Origin: Azolla caroliniana
Taxonomy: Eukaryota; Polypodiophyta
Length of the DNA stretch: 64,000 bases
Direction: 5' to 3'
Assembly (NCBI GenBank): GCA_043228905.1
Contig: JBHGNT010000011.1
Span: 10,602,001 to 10,666,000 of the forward strand
Each line of letters begins with the position of its first letter. The first letter of the stretch is position 1. Positions 33,656 through 44,627 of the stretch are shown here, in pieces. The notes below the pieces were generated by a model, which saw only the letters and a program-made list of their open reading frames with translations, did no database searches and was not told where the DNA came from. The position numbers and the translations under genes are program-made.

Positions 33656-34765
33656 ATGGCTGCAAAGAATCCGGGGGCCAAATAGTTACAGAGAAACTAG
33701 ATAAAAACAATTTCCCAGCGTGGAAATTTAGAATGACAAATTTCCTGATGGGGAAAGGATACTGGGATTACATTGAAGGAGACCTAGAAGATTAAAGCAT
33801 TCAAAGATTGGAATCAAGGGGCAAGGAAGGTAATGCATTGGCTCTCACTTAGCATCTCAGATTCGATGCTTGGGCACATACAGGATGGTATGCTCCCAAA
33901 AGAAGCTTGGGACAGTTTGGTAAAACTATTTGCAGTAAACACAAAAGCTAGAAAGCTACAGTTGAAGACTGAGCTAAATACCTTAGAAAAAGGTAAGATG
34001 TCAATAAATGAGTATGCTTTGAAAATAAAGAGCATATTTGAATCACTTGCTTCTATCAATGTAAAGATAGAAGATGATGATAAGGTAGAAATATGCTTAA
34101 GAGGCTTAGGACCTCAATACAAAAGCTTTAAAACCTCTATGCTTACAAGGGATAGTATCCCAAGTTTTCCAAATCTGGTTTCAATGCTTGTAGTAGAAGA
34201 GAGGAATCATATGGATGATGTAAATAAAGGAAATCTTGAGAATGAGGGGCAAGCCCTATATAATAGTGCTGGAAGAGACCGAGGAAGAGGCCATGAAAGA
34301 TTTGGCTCAGCAAGAACCAACAATAATGGTTATCGAGGAAGAAACAACAACAGAGGCAGGGGGAGCAACCAAGGTAGAGGTAAGCAAACATATGAAAATG
34401 ATGATGGCTGTTGGTATTGTGGAAAACCAGGCCACACACAGGTTGAATGTTACAAGAAGCAAAATGATGAGCAAAGAGGAAAAAGACAGCAGAATAACTA
34501 TGCCCAAACTAGTGAAGATTGTGAAAAAGATGGTGCATTTGTGGTACAACATGAGATAGCAGCAGTGGCTGAAAGCTCACAGAAATGTAATGAAGAGTTT
34601 ACATGGTATGTAGACTCCGGGGCATCTAACCATATGACTGGACATGCAAACTGGTTTAAAGGGTTAAGAGAACCAGAGATTCCTGGCTATGTACAGACGG
34701 GTGATAATAGTACGCACCAAATAGACCATGTTGGCGATATGCGATTGTGGGAAGAAAAAGGAAGT
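33656..34765 (+). pseudogene. gag and protease start of copia F, truncated
   Basis: ATG at 33656. A frameshift near 33690 and a stop near 33795 break the first part; a long frame then runs from 33833. It holds a retrotransposon gag domain (MLPKEAWDSL, LNTLEKGKMS, EICLRGLGPQYKSF), an Arg/Gly-rich region, a CX2CX4HX4C zinc knuckle (CWYCGKPGHTQVEC) and the protease DSG motif (YVDSGASNHM). It stops at the duplication junction at 34765, so integrase, RT and the 3' LTR are absent. Confidence 0.85.
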
Positions 34766-37254
34766 TTCTTGTATTACATTGATTATTGTAAAAACTCTAG
34801 ATTATTCTATAATGTTCTAGAATGTCCTAGAGCATTCTAGGTCTAGAACATTCTAGAACATTCTAGAAATCTCTAAGCTATTCTATAGGAACCTATAAAT
34901 AAGCACATACATGTATTCTCAAATCAATTCGAATCAACACCAGTCTTTAGCTCTCATTACATATCTTGTATCCATTCTCTTTCTTTCTCTATCTTAAACA
35001 TACATTCTTCTCTATCCTTCTTCCATCACTCTATCTTTTATCCTTGGTTCTGACAGTTGCTTCCGGAAATATCATAGAAGAGTTAGAGCCCGTTAATATT
35101 GTCCTAGATAATCTAGCATGTGTAGTATCATTTAATATAATTAGCATCCCAGAACACCCCATTGTTTTAGGATTACCATGGTTCGAATTACATAACCTAG
35201 ACATAGATTGGAGAACAAGAGAAGTCCGATATCGAAAAGCCCGAGGGTCTACTCATGAGATTGCAACCATTTCGCTACATCAGTTGCGGGAAGGACGCAA
35301 GGAAGAAACGTTTCTCTTCGCAATAACAGTGAAGTCCTTAGACACCATTAAAGAGAACTCCACCGTTCAACTTTCAAAGAAGTATCATCATTATGCCGAT
35401 GTGTTTGATAAAGTACAAGCCAATACGCTTCCTCACCATCGACCGTATGATTGCCCCATCTATTTACAACCGGGGAAAGAGCCACCATGGGGACCGATCT
35501 AGAATTTGTCACCAACCGAGCTAGAAGTCCTACGAGCCTATATAGAGGAGAATTTGGAAAATGGTTTCATTCGGCATTCGAAATCTCCAGCCGGTGCACC
35601 CATTTTCTTCGTCAAGAAAAAGGATGGATCACTTCGTCGCGTTGTAGATTACCGTGGCTTGAATAAGGTTACAATTAGAAATAGGTATGCACTTCCCCTT
35701 ATCTCAAGTATTTTAGAACGGATCAATGGTGCAAGGTTCTTCACGAAGATCGACTTATGGGGAGCCTATAACCTCGTAGGGATCCGACCAGGAGATGAAT
35801 GGAAGACCGCATTTCGCACCAGATATGGGCACTTCGAGTATACGGTCATGCCGTTCGGCCTCACTAATGCGCCAACAGTCTTCCAACACATGGCAAATGA
35901 TATATTCTAAGATCTCTTGGATGTTTGTTTGATCATCTATTTGGATGATCTACTGGTTTATTCGAAGACCCAAGAAGAGCATGATTCTCATGTTCTGTTA
36001 GTACTAAAACAACTTCGAGAACATGGTCTTTATGCAAAGCTGGAAAAATGTAGTTTTGGGAGCAACCAGGTGGAATTTCTAGGCTATGTCATTTCCTCGG
36101 AAGGCATCTCCATGGACCTAGCTAAGGTCAAAACTGTGGTAGAGTGGCAGACTCCGCGTTCGGTGCGAGATGTGCAATGCTTTTTAGGCTTTGCCAATTT
36201 TTACCGGAAGTTCATACAGGATTGCTCAAAGATCGTTCTACCTCTCACACAACTTACCAAGAAGGGACAATTGTTCGTTTGGTCTGAGGAAGCAGACATG
36301 GCTTTTGAGAGTCTTTAAAAGGCATTTACATCACCTCCAATTCTAGCTCATGTCGATCCGGAAAAACCATTCATTATCGAAGCAGACGCATCGGATTTCG
36401 CATTTGGGAGCATTCTGTCACAACGGGGTAATTATGAGAAGCTACACCTTGTGGCTTTTCACTCACGCAAGTTTGACGCTGCCGAAATCAACTACGAAAT
36501 TCATGATAAGGAGCTATTGGCAATAGTGGACTCTTTTACGCAATGGAGGCATTTTTTAGAGGGATTCTCTCATCAAGTCACCGTATTCAGTGACCACAAA
36601 AACCTTGCCTACTTTCAGGACGCTCATGTGTTAAATTGACGTCAAGCTCGGTGGGCCCACTTCTTCACGCGTTTCGACTTCAAAATTACATATTGTCCGG
36701 GGTAGCACCAAGGGAAGGCAGATGCATTATCACGGCGTTCATACCTAGCACCGCATCCCGACGAGCCAGCTTTTGAAAACCAAAAGCAAGTAATCTTGGG
36801 ACCGACACGATTGCAAGCAACACATGTCTTTGGCATGCCCATGGATTCCCACGTTATCGATACTATACGTGAGGACTTGAAGACCGATGGTTTCGCCCAA
36901 GCCATTCTAGCACAAATTGATCCCTCTCGAGCATGTTGTTCACAATCGCAACCACCAGGTACGAACTATCGGCAATTCAAATACCATGATGGATTACTAT
37001 TCTTTAATGAACTCTTGTATGTTCCTAATGGTTCTTGCCACCTTCGAGTAGTCCAAAACTGTCATGAAACATATACAGCTGGGCATTTTGGTAGTACTAA
37101 AACATTAGATTTAGTACAACAATAATTTTGGTGGCCCCTTATACGAAAATTTGTTGAAGATTTTGTTCGGACTTATGATACATGCTGTAGAGCGAAAATG
37201 CCAAGACATCATCCATATGGTTTATTAGAACTGTAAAGAATCGTGTATGATTCT
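34766..37254. repeat. Direct duplication, copy 2 (2,489 bp)
   Basis: Matches 28612-31100 at an exact offset of 6,154 bp. This copy is continuous with the intact copia C element at its right end. It begins in the middle of the B LTR, directly joined to the protease region of copia F; the join lies in a TTCTTG stretch that fits both sides. Confidence 0.93.
35056..37231 (+). pseudogene. gypsy A pol (protease to integrase finger), copy 2
   Basis: Same content and same stop codons as copy 1 (for example 35500, 35908, 36316, 36637 and 37123). One residue differs near 36071 (SNQVEF here, SNQGEF in copy 1); element B reads Val in the equivalent QVEF, so copy 1 carries the derived base. It runs directly into copia C at 37232, where AGAAC is the target site. 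Confidence 0.92.
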
Positions 37255-37618
37255 TGTGTAGCGGAGTAGGTGTAAACTGTGTGTGTGTGTATGAGAGAGT
37301 GCAAGAGACAAGGACTAAAACACAGAGAATACGCAAAGTAAAGTAAGGTATATTAACAAAGGAGAAAGACTCAACATGATACAAGGTGGGCAGAGGGTGC
37401 TTTATATAGTCACCCTGTCTCTTCATTAACTACAAGACTCATGGAGCACGGGGAATGTGAAAGCTCATAAGTTATGTGTCATAGAATATGATTCTATGAC
37501 TCATACTAAATGCTAGAATACAATGAGGTGACATAATGGTGACTCTTGACCGTTGGAGTGTCTATTCACTCTCAAGGTGAGTTCACACACTAGACCAAGT
37601 TGAGCTTGATTCTCAACA
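37232..37618 (-). repeat. 3' LTR of copia C (left side)
   Basis: 387 bp. On the minus strand it begins TGTTGAG and has a TATATAAAG box. A 23-bp perfect-type palindrome with arms GTCATAGAAT/ATTCTATGAC lies at 37478-37500. It differs from the right LTR by about 11 substitutions and by the length of a GT/GA microsatellite. Confidence 0.93.
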
Positions 37619-37866
37619 CGCCCCTTCAAGCTCAAGTCGGGTCGGTTTCAGACGGTATCCGAAATCCGCTTCGACTCGCATTTATGCGGAGTTGCGGAAT
37701 CCGTGCTCCAGCTTGCGTTGTGCATGGTTGCGAAGTCTGTGATTCGGCTTGCGTCTTTCTTCGCGGCTTCGTTGCGCGGTTACAGAATCCATGCGTTATT
37801 GCGTAGTGTCTTGCGTGGTTGCGGAATCCACGCCGTAGTGTCTTGCGTGGTTGCGGAATCCACGCG

Positions 37867-40800
37867 TTATTGCGTAGTGTCTTGCGTACTCCCCCTCAAG
37901 CTTGGTAGGTCAGGGATCGTCAATCCGAGATCGGTCATGAATTGCCACAACTTGTCAGCTCCTAAGGCTTTAGTGAAGATGTCGGCCATTTGAAGATTGG
38001 TGCTAATGTGTTGTAGGTCGACATCGCCAGCTAGAACGCGCTCTCGGATGAAGTGATAGCGCACTTCGATGTGCTTTGTCCGCGCGTGGAACACCAGGTT
38101 CCGAGCCAGATAGATACTGCTAATGTTGTCGCAGTAAAGGGAAGTCGGATCCTTGATGGGTACGCCCAGATCCTTGAGTATCCTTTTGAGCTATACGGCT
38201 TCACATGCGGCCACTGTTGCGCCGTTGTATTCTGCCTATGTGCTCGAAAGAGCGACGGTTGGTTGCTTTTTGCTGCTCCAGGATATTGCTCCGCTGCCGA
38301 GGGAGAAAACAAATCTGGAGGTTGATCTTCTATCGGCTTTGTAGCCGGCCCAATCGGCGTCTGTGTACCCCTCGAGTCGTATTGGTATCGCAGTCTTGTA
38401 GAGGATGCCGTAATCCATTGTGCCGCTCACGTATCGTAGAACTCGCTTAGCGCACTCCAAGCGAGTATCACGTGGTGTTTGCATGAATTGGCTAAGGAGA
38501 CCGACCGGATAACTGAGATCGGGTCGAGTGATCGTGAGGTAGATCAGACTCCCGATGAGTTGCCGATATTGGGTCGACTCACACGCTTTGGTGCCGGAGT
38601 TCGCATTGAGTTTCAGATTGCGATCGATCGGGGTTGCCGCGGATTTGCACTCAGCCATCGTGAACTTGTATAACAAGTTGAGGATGTAGTGCCGTTGAGA
38701 GATCATGATTCCGACCGGAGTTCGAATTACCTCGATGCCGAGGAAGTATTGGAGCTCCTTCATGTCCGTCATCTCGAATTTGTCGGAAAGGAGGGATTTG
38801 ACCTTATTGATTTCGACGAGATGCTCATCTCCAATGACTAGGTCATCCACATATAAGATGATGACGATCGTACTTGCGGAATCGCTTCGTATGTAGAGGG
38901 AGTTGTTCGATTTTGACATACGGAAGCCGATTTGATGAAGATATTGCGTTATCTTCGAATGCCAAGCATGCAGAGCTTGCTTGAGGCTGTAGAGTGGCTT
39001 CTTGAGTCGGCATACAGCTTTCGGATGGGTGCTTGAGTTGAAGCCGGATGGTTGTATCATGTACACCTCCTCTTCTAATTTACCATGTAGAAAGGCGTTC
39101 TTGACGTCCATTTGATGGAGGTGCCACCCTTTCGCCATGGCAAGCGCAATTACAATCCGTACCATTGTCATCTTTGCCACCGGGGCAAAGGTCTCCTCAT
39201 AGTCAACTCCGTGCGTTTGGGTGTAGCCTTTCGCCACGAGTCGCGCTTTGTAGCGGTTGACAGAACCGTCGGCGTTGTACTTCACTTAGTAAATCCATCT
39301 GCATGCGATTGCCTTTTTGTGTGGTGAGGTGGGAACAAGATCCCACATCTCGTTCTTGCGTAGTGCCTGCATCTCCTTGTTCATGGCTTCGATCCATCGC
39401 GGATCCTGGGCTGCTTCGGAAAATGTTTCCGGCTCGCGTACTATCTCCACCTTCATCATAAAGGCATAGTGATATGCCATGTAGTTGTTGTAGTTGAATC
39501 GGCTGACCGGATTCTTTTCACGGCTGGAGCGACAAAGCTTTTCATTTGCAGAGATGAGGGCTTTCTTAGCTCCAATTGGTACATCGAAGCCGCCGAACTC
39601 ACTGTCGAGTGAGTGAGTCGACTCACCGTCGTCGACGCGATCGTCTGCGTATTCCGCCATTTTCGCCTTGCCTTTGTCCATCTTCGAGCTAAACCGTGAT
39701 GTGCTTTGATTGGTCAAAGGTTCTTGTGGTCCGCTCAGTCGGGTCGTGATCGGACTTTCTTCGAACATGTGCGTACGGGGGAGTGTCGAATACGAGTGTA
39801 TAATGGCCGTATTCACATTGTCCCTTTGGACAGCCCAAGTTTGGGCCATTTCTGTAAATAACATAAAGGGCAGTTACCCTAGGATAGTCACTATATAAAG
39901 TGACTTTGTAACCTTTAGTGAAGGTTGGTTGTCATTTGTAACAGTTGCTATTGGAATATAACGTTTCCTTTGTGCCTCTCTCTCTCTCTCTCTCTCTCCC
40001 TTTATGTCTATCTTGCTCATGCATACACAGGTTCTTCCTCATCACGAATGTTGCTTGCACTTCCGCATTGACGGCCTTGTCCCCAACACAATCTTCATCC
40101 TCTATCTCTTGTTCGGTGGATTCTGGGTTGAGCAGAGTCAGAATCAGAGTTGTCTCTGGAGAGTACCAGGATGTGGACTCGTCGAAAACGACGTCTCGAC
40201 TTACGCGAGATTTTCGAGTTGAGGGGTTGTAGCACTTGTACCCCTTTTGTTCCAATGAGTATCCTACGAGGATACATTTCTCCGACTTCGGATCAAGCTT
40301 TTGACGCTTCTCATCGGGGATGTGCACGTATGCTATTGCGCTGAATATCCATGTGTGCGATAAGTCCGGCTTCTTTCCGAAGTATTTTTCGTGTGGAGTG
40401 ACCTCGTCCACGCCGGATGTTGTGCACCGGTTAATTAGGTAGATGGCCGTATTTGCAGCTTCGGCCCAATAAGACTTGGGCATATCCTTCTCGTTCATCA
40501 TGGCCCGTGCTACTTCGAGGATGTGCCGATTTTTGCGCTCGGCTACTCCGTTTTGTTGCGGAGTGTGTTGGCAAGTGAATTCTCGCCGAATTCCTTCCTT
40601 TCGGAGATACGCCGTGAAATCGTCTGAGAAGTACTCCATGCCGCCATCCGATCGAAGGCATCGTACATGTCGGCCTGTGGCTTTCTCGACTTCATTCTTG
40701 AATTTTTGGAAGTATCCGAACACTTCGCTCTTTTGCCGCATCGGGTAGATCTAGGTGTGCCTAGAGAAGTCGTCAATGAAGAGCACGTAATATCAGCATC

Positions 40801-42493
40801 CGCCGAATGTAGCCGTCTATGCCGGTCCCCATACGTCAGAATGGACTACATCGAGTAGACCTTTGCTCACGTTCCGCTCTTTCAGGAATGGGTGTCGGTG
40901 TTGCTTGCCGAATTGGCACGCTTCGCATACACCTTCAATCTCCTTCTCTTTGAATGTCGGGAGTCTGATGATGACTCCTTTCGATTTCATTGCTTTGAGT
41001 TTGTTGAGATTGATGTGGCCGATTCGCTTGTGCCATAGCTCTATGTCGAAGTCGGCTTTCGTGCTTTTTGCGAACATGGCAGATTTCATCTCGTGTGAAT
41101 TGAGAATGAACATCCGGCCCTCTCTTCCTCCACGCGCGATGATTCGGCCCTCTTTTTCGATGAAGCACCCTTCTTGGTCGAATCGTACTTGCATCCCTTG
41201 CTCAAACATTTGGCCGACTGAGACCAAATTCTTCATGATGGTGGGAACATGCAAAACATTTTTAATGTATGTTTGCTTACCTCTTTCGCCGAACGGAACA
41301 TTGCCGATGTGCCGAATTGTGTGCGTAGTGTCATCTCCGGTTTCGACATAACCGGGTCGCTCCGGCTCTTGAAGTTCGAGAAACCATTCTTTATGAGATG
41401 TCATATGGTTTGAGGCTCCGGAGTCAACAAACCATACGTCCTCCGGATTGAGGGCACTAGTCGAGGTAGAGGCCGACATAGAGTTTGCTCTATGTTTCAT
41501 CATGAACATTCCACCACGGTCAGAGTTGTGTGCATGCATTTCGCCACGATCTTCGTAGTCAGAGTTGTGCATGTACATTCCGCTATACTCTTCGTAGTCG
41601 GAATTGCACGCGTAATTCGTGAGTTGTCGGCTTGTGGAAGCCGATTCACGCATCTTCTTTCGGAACTCTTCTTAGTGGTGGCCAAGCTTTCCGCAATATC
41701 CGCATTCGGTTGCGTTTTGACAGCTCGGGCCGGAGTGGAAGCTCCCCCTTCTTGCGAAGCTTCCTCGTTGGCTTCCGTTTTGCGGCCGAAATTGGGAGTT
41801 GTTGTCGTAGGTCGGACCTCGTCCGCCTTGTCCTTGGTCGAATCAACCTCTCGCTCGTCCGCATCCTCTTCCTTCGTTTGAGTGCGTGTAGAGCATGTGG
41901 TCTTCCGACTCGTTGCTCCTTGTACGCACGTGGTTTTCTTCGACCGATAGCATTGATTGGAGCTCGAAGGAGGGAAATTTCTCCCTTGCTAGAACGGCGG
42001 TTCACATCGCGTCGAACCGTGGTGCGAGGCCGCCGAGGCATATTTGCACCATCTCATCATCATCTATACTTACACTTATTGAGCCGAGTGAATCGCAAAG
42101 CTCCTTGATCTTTGAGGTGTATGTCGTGGTGGACATGTCCCTTTGTTGAATGTTATTCAACTCTTGGCGGAGGTGAAGCCTTCTTGCGGTTGTGTTCGCT
42201 GTGAAAATCTTTCGTAGATTTTCCCATGCCTCCTTCGGCATCTTGGCTTCGCGAATGTAGCCGAGCATGTGATCGTGACCACATGTCGCCAAGCAATACA
42301 TCACACGGCTTGGGGTTTGCTCCCATGTCGCATATCCAGGAGCCGCTTCGGCGGGTCGGTATTCGTGCTCTCCTTTGATGTAGCTCCAATAGCCTTATCC
42401 GACAAGGTATTGGTGCATCTTGTACTCCCAAGATGCGAAGTTGTTTCGATCTAACTTCTCGGTAGGGAGAGCGCTCCCCATTTGAGTATTCAT
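37867..42493 (-). pseudogene. Copia C polyprotein: gag, protease, integrase, RT, RNase H
   Basis: Minus strand from ATG 42493. gag has a DUF-like copia capsid (KLDR start, EAWENLRKIF) and a knuckle (CGYCGKLGHH) that is followed by a stop and lacks the last Cys. Protease shows VWFVDSGASNHM (about 41435). Integrase shows the ELWHKRIGH finger, FIDDFSRH, and QHTPQQNGVAERKNR. RT spans 39285-38400 with LDVK-type MDVKNAFLHG and LYVDDLVIG; RNase H includes YTDADWAG and ends near 37880. Stops or shifts lie near 42390, 41675, 40815, 40745 and 39290, and a foreign insert splits the integrase-RT linker at about 39775-40025. Not functional. Confidence 0.92.
39775..40025. mobile_element. Unidentified LTR-like insert inside copia C
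   Basis: The coding match to copia D breaks here. The insert holds an ACTATATAAAG box (about 39890), a CT microsatellite (about 39978-39997) and a CATACACA end, features seen in the copia LTRs of this window. No clean target duplication was found, so a solo LTR is likely but not proven, and the limits are approximate. Confidence 0.45.
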
Positions 42494-42652
42494 TATGTCG
42501 ATTCTTCTTCTTCTTCTTCTCTCTGCGAATGCGAGCTATGTAGCGAAGCTACGATAGCGATGAGCCGGTTCTTGGTCGTCGGCGTAGAGCACAACACACG
42601 ATCACGATGAGGCGAATGGGTTAGATTGAGCTAGCAAATCGCTCTGATACCA

Positions 42653-43061
42653 TGTAAAGAATCGTGTATGATTCTTGTGTAGCGGAGTAGGTGTAAATTG
42701 TGTGTGTGTGTGTGTGTGTGTATGAGAGAGAGAGAGAGAGAGTGCAAGAGACTAGGAGTAAAACACAGAGAATACGCAAAGTAAAGTAAGGTATATTAAC
42801 AAAGGAGAAAGACTCAACATGATACAAGGTGGGAGGAGGGTGCTTTATATAGTCACCCTCTCTCTTCATTAACTACAAAACTCATGGAGCACAGGGAATG
42901 TGAAAGCTCATAAGTTATGTGTCATAGAATATGATTCTATGACTCATACTAAATGCTAGAATACAAAGAGGTGACATAATGGTGACTCTTGACCGTTGAA
43001 GTGTCTATTCACTCTCAAGGTGAGTTTACACACTAGACCAAGTTGAGCTTGATTCTCAACA
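42653..43061 (-). repeat. 5' LTR of copia C (right side)
   Basis: 409 bp, TGTAAAGAATCG to TCTCAACA in the plus reading. It adjoins the primer-binding site on its left. It contains longer GT and GA microsatellites (about 42702-42740) than the other LTR. Confidence 0.93.
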
Positions 43062-44015
43062 AGAACCATTACCAATTCCAAGCAAGACGTGGCAATCCAT
43101 TGCTCTAGACTTCATCACAGATCTTCCACTCTCTAAGGGGTTCAATGCGATTCTAACAGTCGTAGATCGATATACGAAGATGGCTCATTTCTTGCCATGT
43201 ACTAAGGAAATCTCCAGTGAAGAAACTGCTGAAATTGTCATGTGTGAAACATGTCAGCATCATGGCCTTCCCGATAGTATCATCAGTGACTGTGGACCCC
43301 AGTTCGTATCAAAATTCTAGAAGCACCTTTTTAAAATGCTCAAAGTCACTTGTAACCTCTCCTCCGGCTACCACCCACAAACCAATGGCCAAGCAGAACG
43401 AACAAATCAAATGCTGGAGCAGTATCTTCGGTGCTTTTTAAGCTATCATCAGGATGTGTGGGTAGATATTCTCCACTTCGCCGAATTTGCCTATAATAAC
43501 TCTGTCCACGCATTGACTAAAGTTACGTCATTTTATGCTTATACCGGTTGTCACCCCCGGTGGTGTGTATTTGAAAGCCCAGAGTTGTCCACAAATCCTT
43601 GCGCAGAGGATCGTTTAGAGCGGTTACGCAAGATACAAGTCGATTTATCTACTCATCTCCAACAAGCTCAACAAACACACAAGGTTTACGCAGATCGTCA
43701 TCGACATCCATCCAGTTTTAACATTGGAGATCGGATATGGCTACTACGATGACACATCAAGACTACTTGCCCATGCGAGAAGTTGGATTATCGGCGATTA
43801 GGTCCTTTTCGTATTATAGCAAAGATTAATGATGTCTCTTTTCGTCTCAATCTACCTCCACAACTTCGGATACATCTGGTGTTTCATAGTTCGCTCCTCG
43901 AACCCTATCAAGAGAGCACCATCCCAGGATGTATTTTGCAGCCTCCACCCCCGATCGAGCTTGAAGATGGACCTGAGTACGAGGTTGCCGCCATCTTTGA
44001 TTCCAAGATTTTTCG
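43062..44015 (+). pseudogene. gypsy A integrase core and start of chromodomain
   Basis: Resumes after copia C with WQSIALDFITDLP, DRYTKMAHFLP, an SDCGPQF block (Cys in place of the Arg of the usual DRG) and the QTNGQAERTNQ block with the third acidic residue. A TAG lies near 43318 and a TGA near 43750. The C-terminal part has LGPFRI and then EYEVAAIFDSKI, the first strand of a chromodomain, before copia D cuts in at 44016. Confidence 0.9.
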
Positions 44016-44460
44016 TGTTGAGAGATATAGCTCAACTTAGTTAGTTAGTTAGTCAACACATGTAACTTAGTAGTTACATAGATAGAATGTAGTTACTGTG
44101 TTGACCATAAAGCCTTAAATAGGATTTTGTACTCGAGTGGGATACATTGTAGATCCACCACTCCATGCTCATTTAATATAGGACTTACACGTTGTACCTA
44201 TATTCTCCTAGCACATGTGCACCCTTGCACATGAAATCTATATATACCTCATTGAAGGTATTTTTGTATTTGATGATGTTTTATAATATACACTCTAGTT
44301 TCCTCATCCCCCATCTTGTGTTATTCATAAGTGTATCTCTCTCTCTCTCTCTCTCTCTTCCTCTCACACACATACACACATATCACTTAATCTTCCGCGC
44401 TTAATTTAATCACATAATTAGGTACTAATTAACTCTTAATTACCTACCTAATTCTTAACA
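44016..44460 (+). repeat. 5' LTR of copia D
   Basis: 445 bp, TGTTGAGAGATATAGC to TTCTTAACA, with a CT tract at about 44336-44360. Confidence 0.93.
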
Positions 44461-44627
44461 TGGTATCAGACCGCGTGGTTTAGAAAATCCACTAAGCCCA
44501 CCCGACTCCATGATTGTGTGCTCAAAACGCCGACGACAAATTCCAACCATTCGCTACCGTAGTGCCGCTACATAACACAAGTACGTGATCGAAGAAAGAA
44601 GAGCCAAAAAGGAAGACACAAAACAAC

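Larger units (their letters stand above)
37232..43061 (-). mobile_element. Ty1/copia element C
   Basis: 5,830 bp, minus strand. LTRs are at 37232-37618 and 42653-43061; the target duplication AGAAC is at 37227-37231 and 43062-43066. The primer-binding site TGGTATCAGAGCG reads from 42652 downward; a purine tract (rc of CGCCCCTTC) adjoins the left LTR. It inserted into the integrase domain of gypsy A. It keeps gag, protease, integrase, RT and RNase H, all with damage. Confidence 0.95.

Noticed and set aside
37600-37900. GC-rich stretch with TTGCG repeats as a promoter or gene
   Set aside because: It is the 3' untranslated end of copia C between RNase H and its LTR, with local short duplications only.
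41646-42149. Plus-strand Arg- or Ser-rich frames as genes
   Set aside because: They are antisense shadows of the copia C gag.
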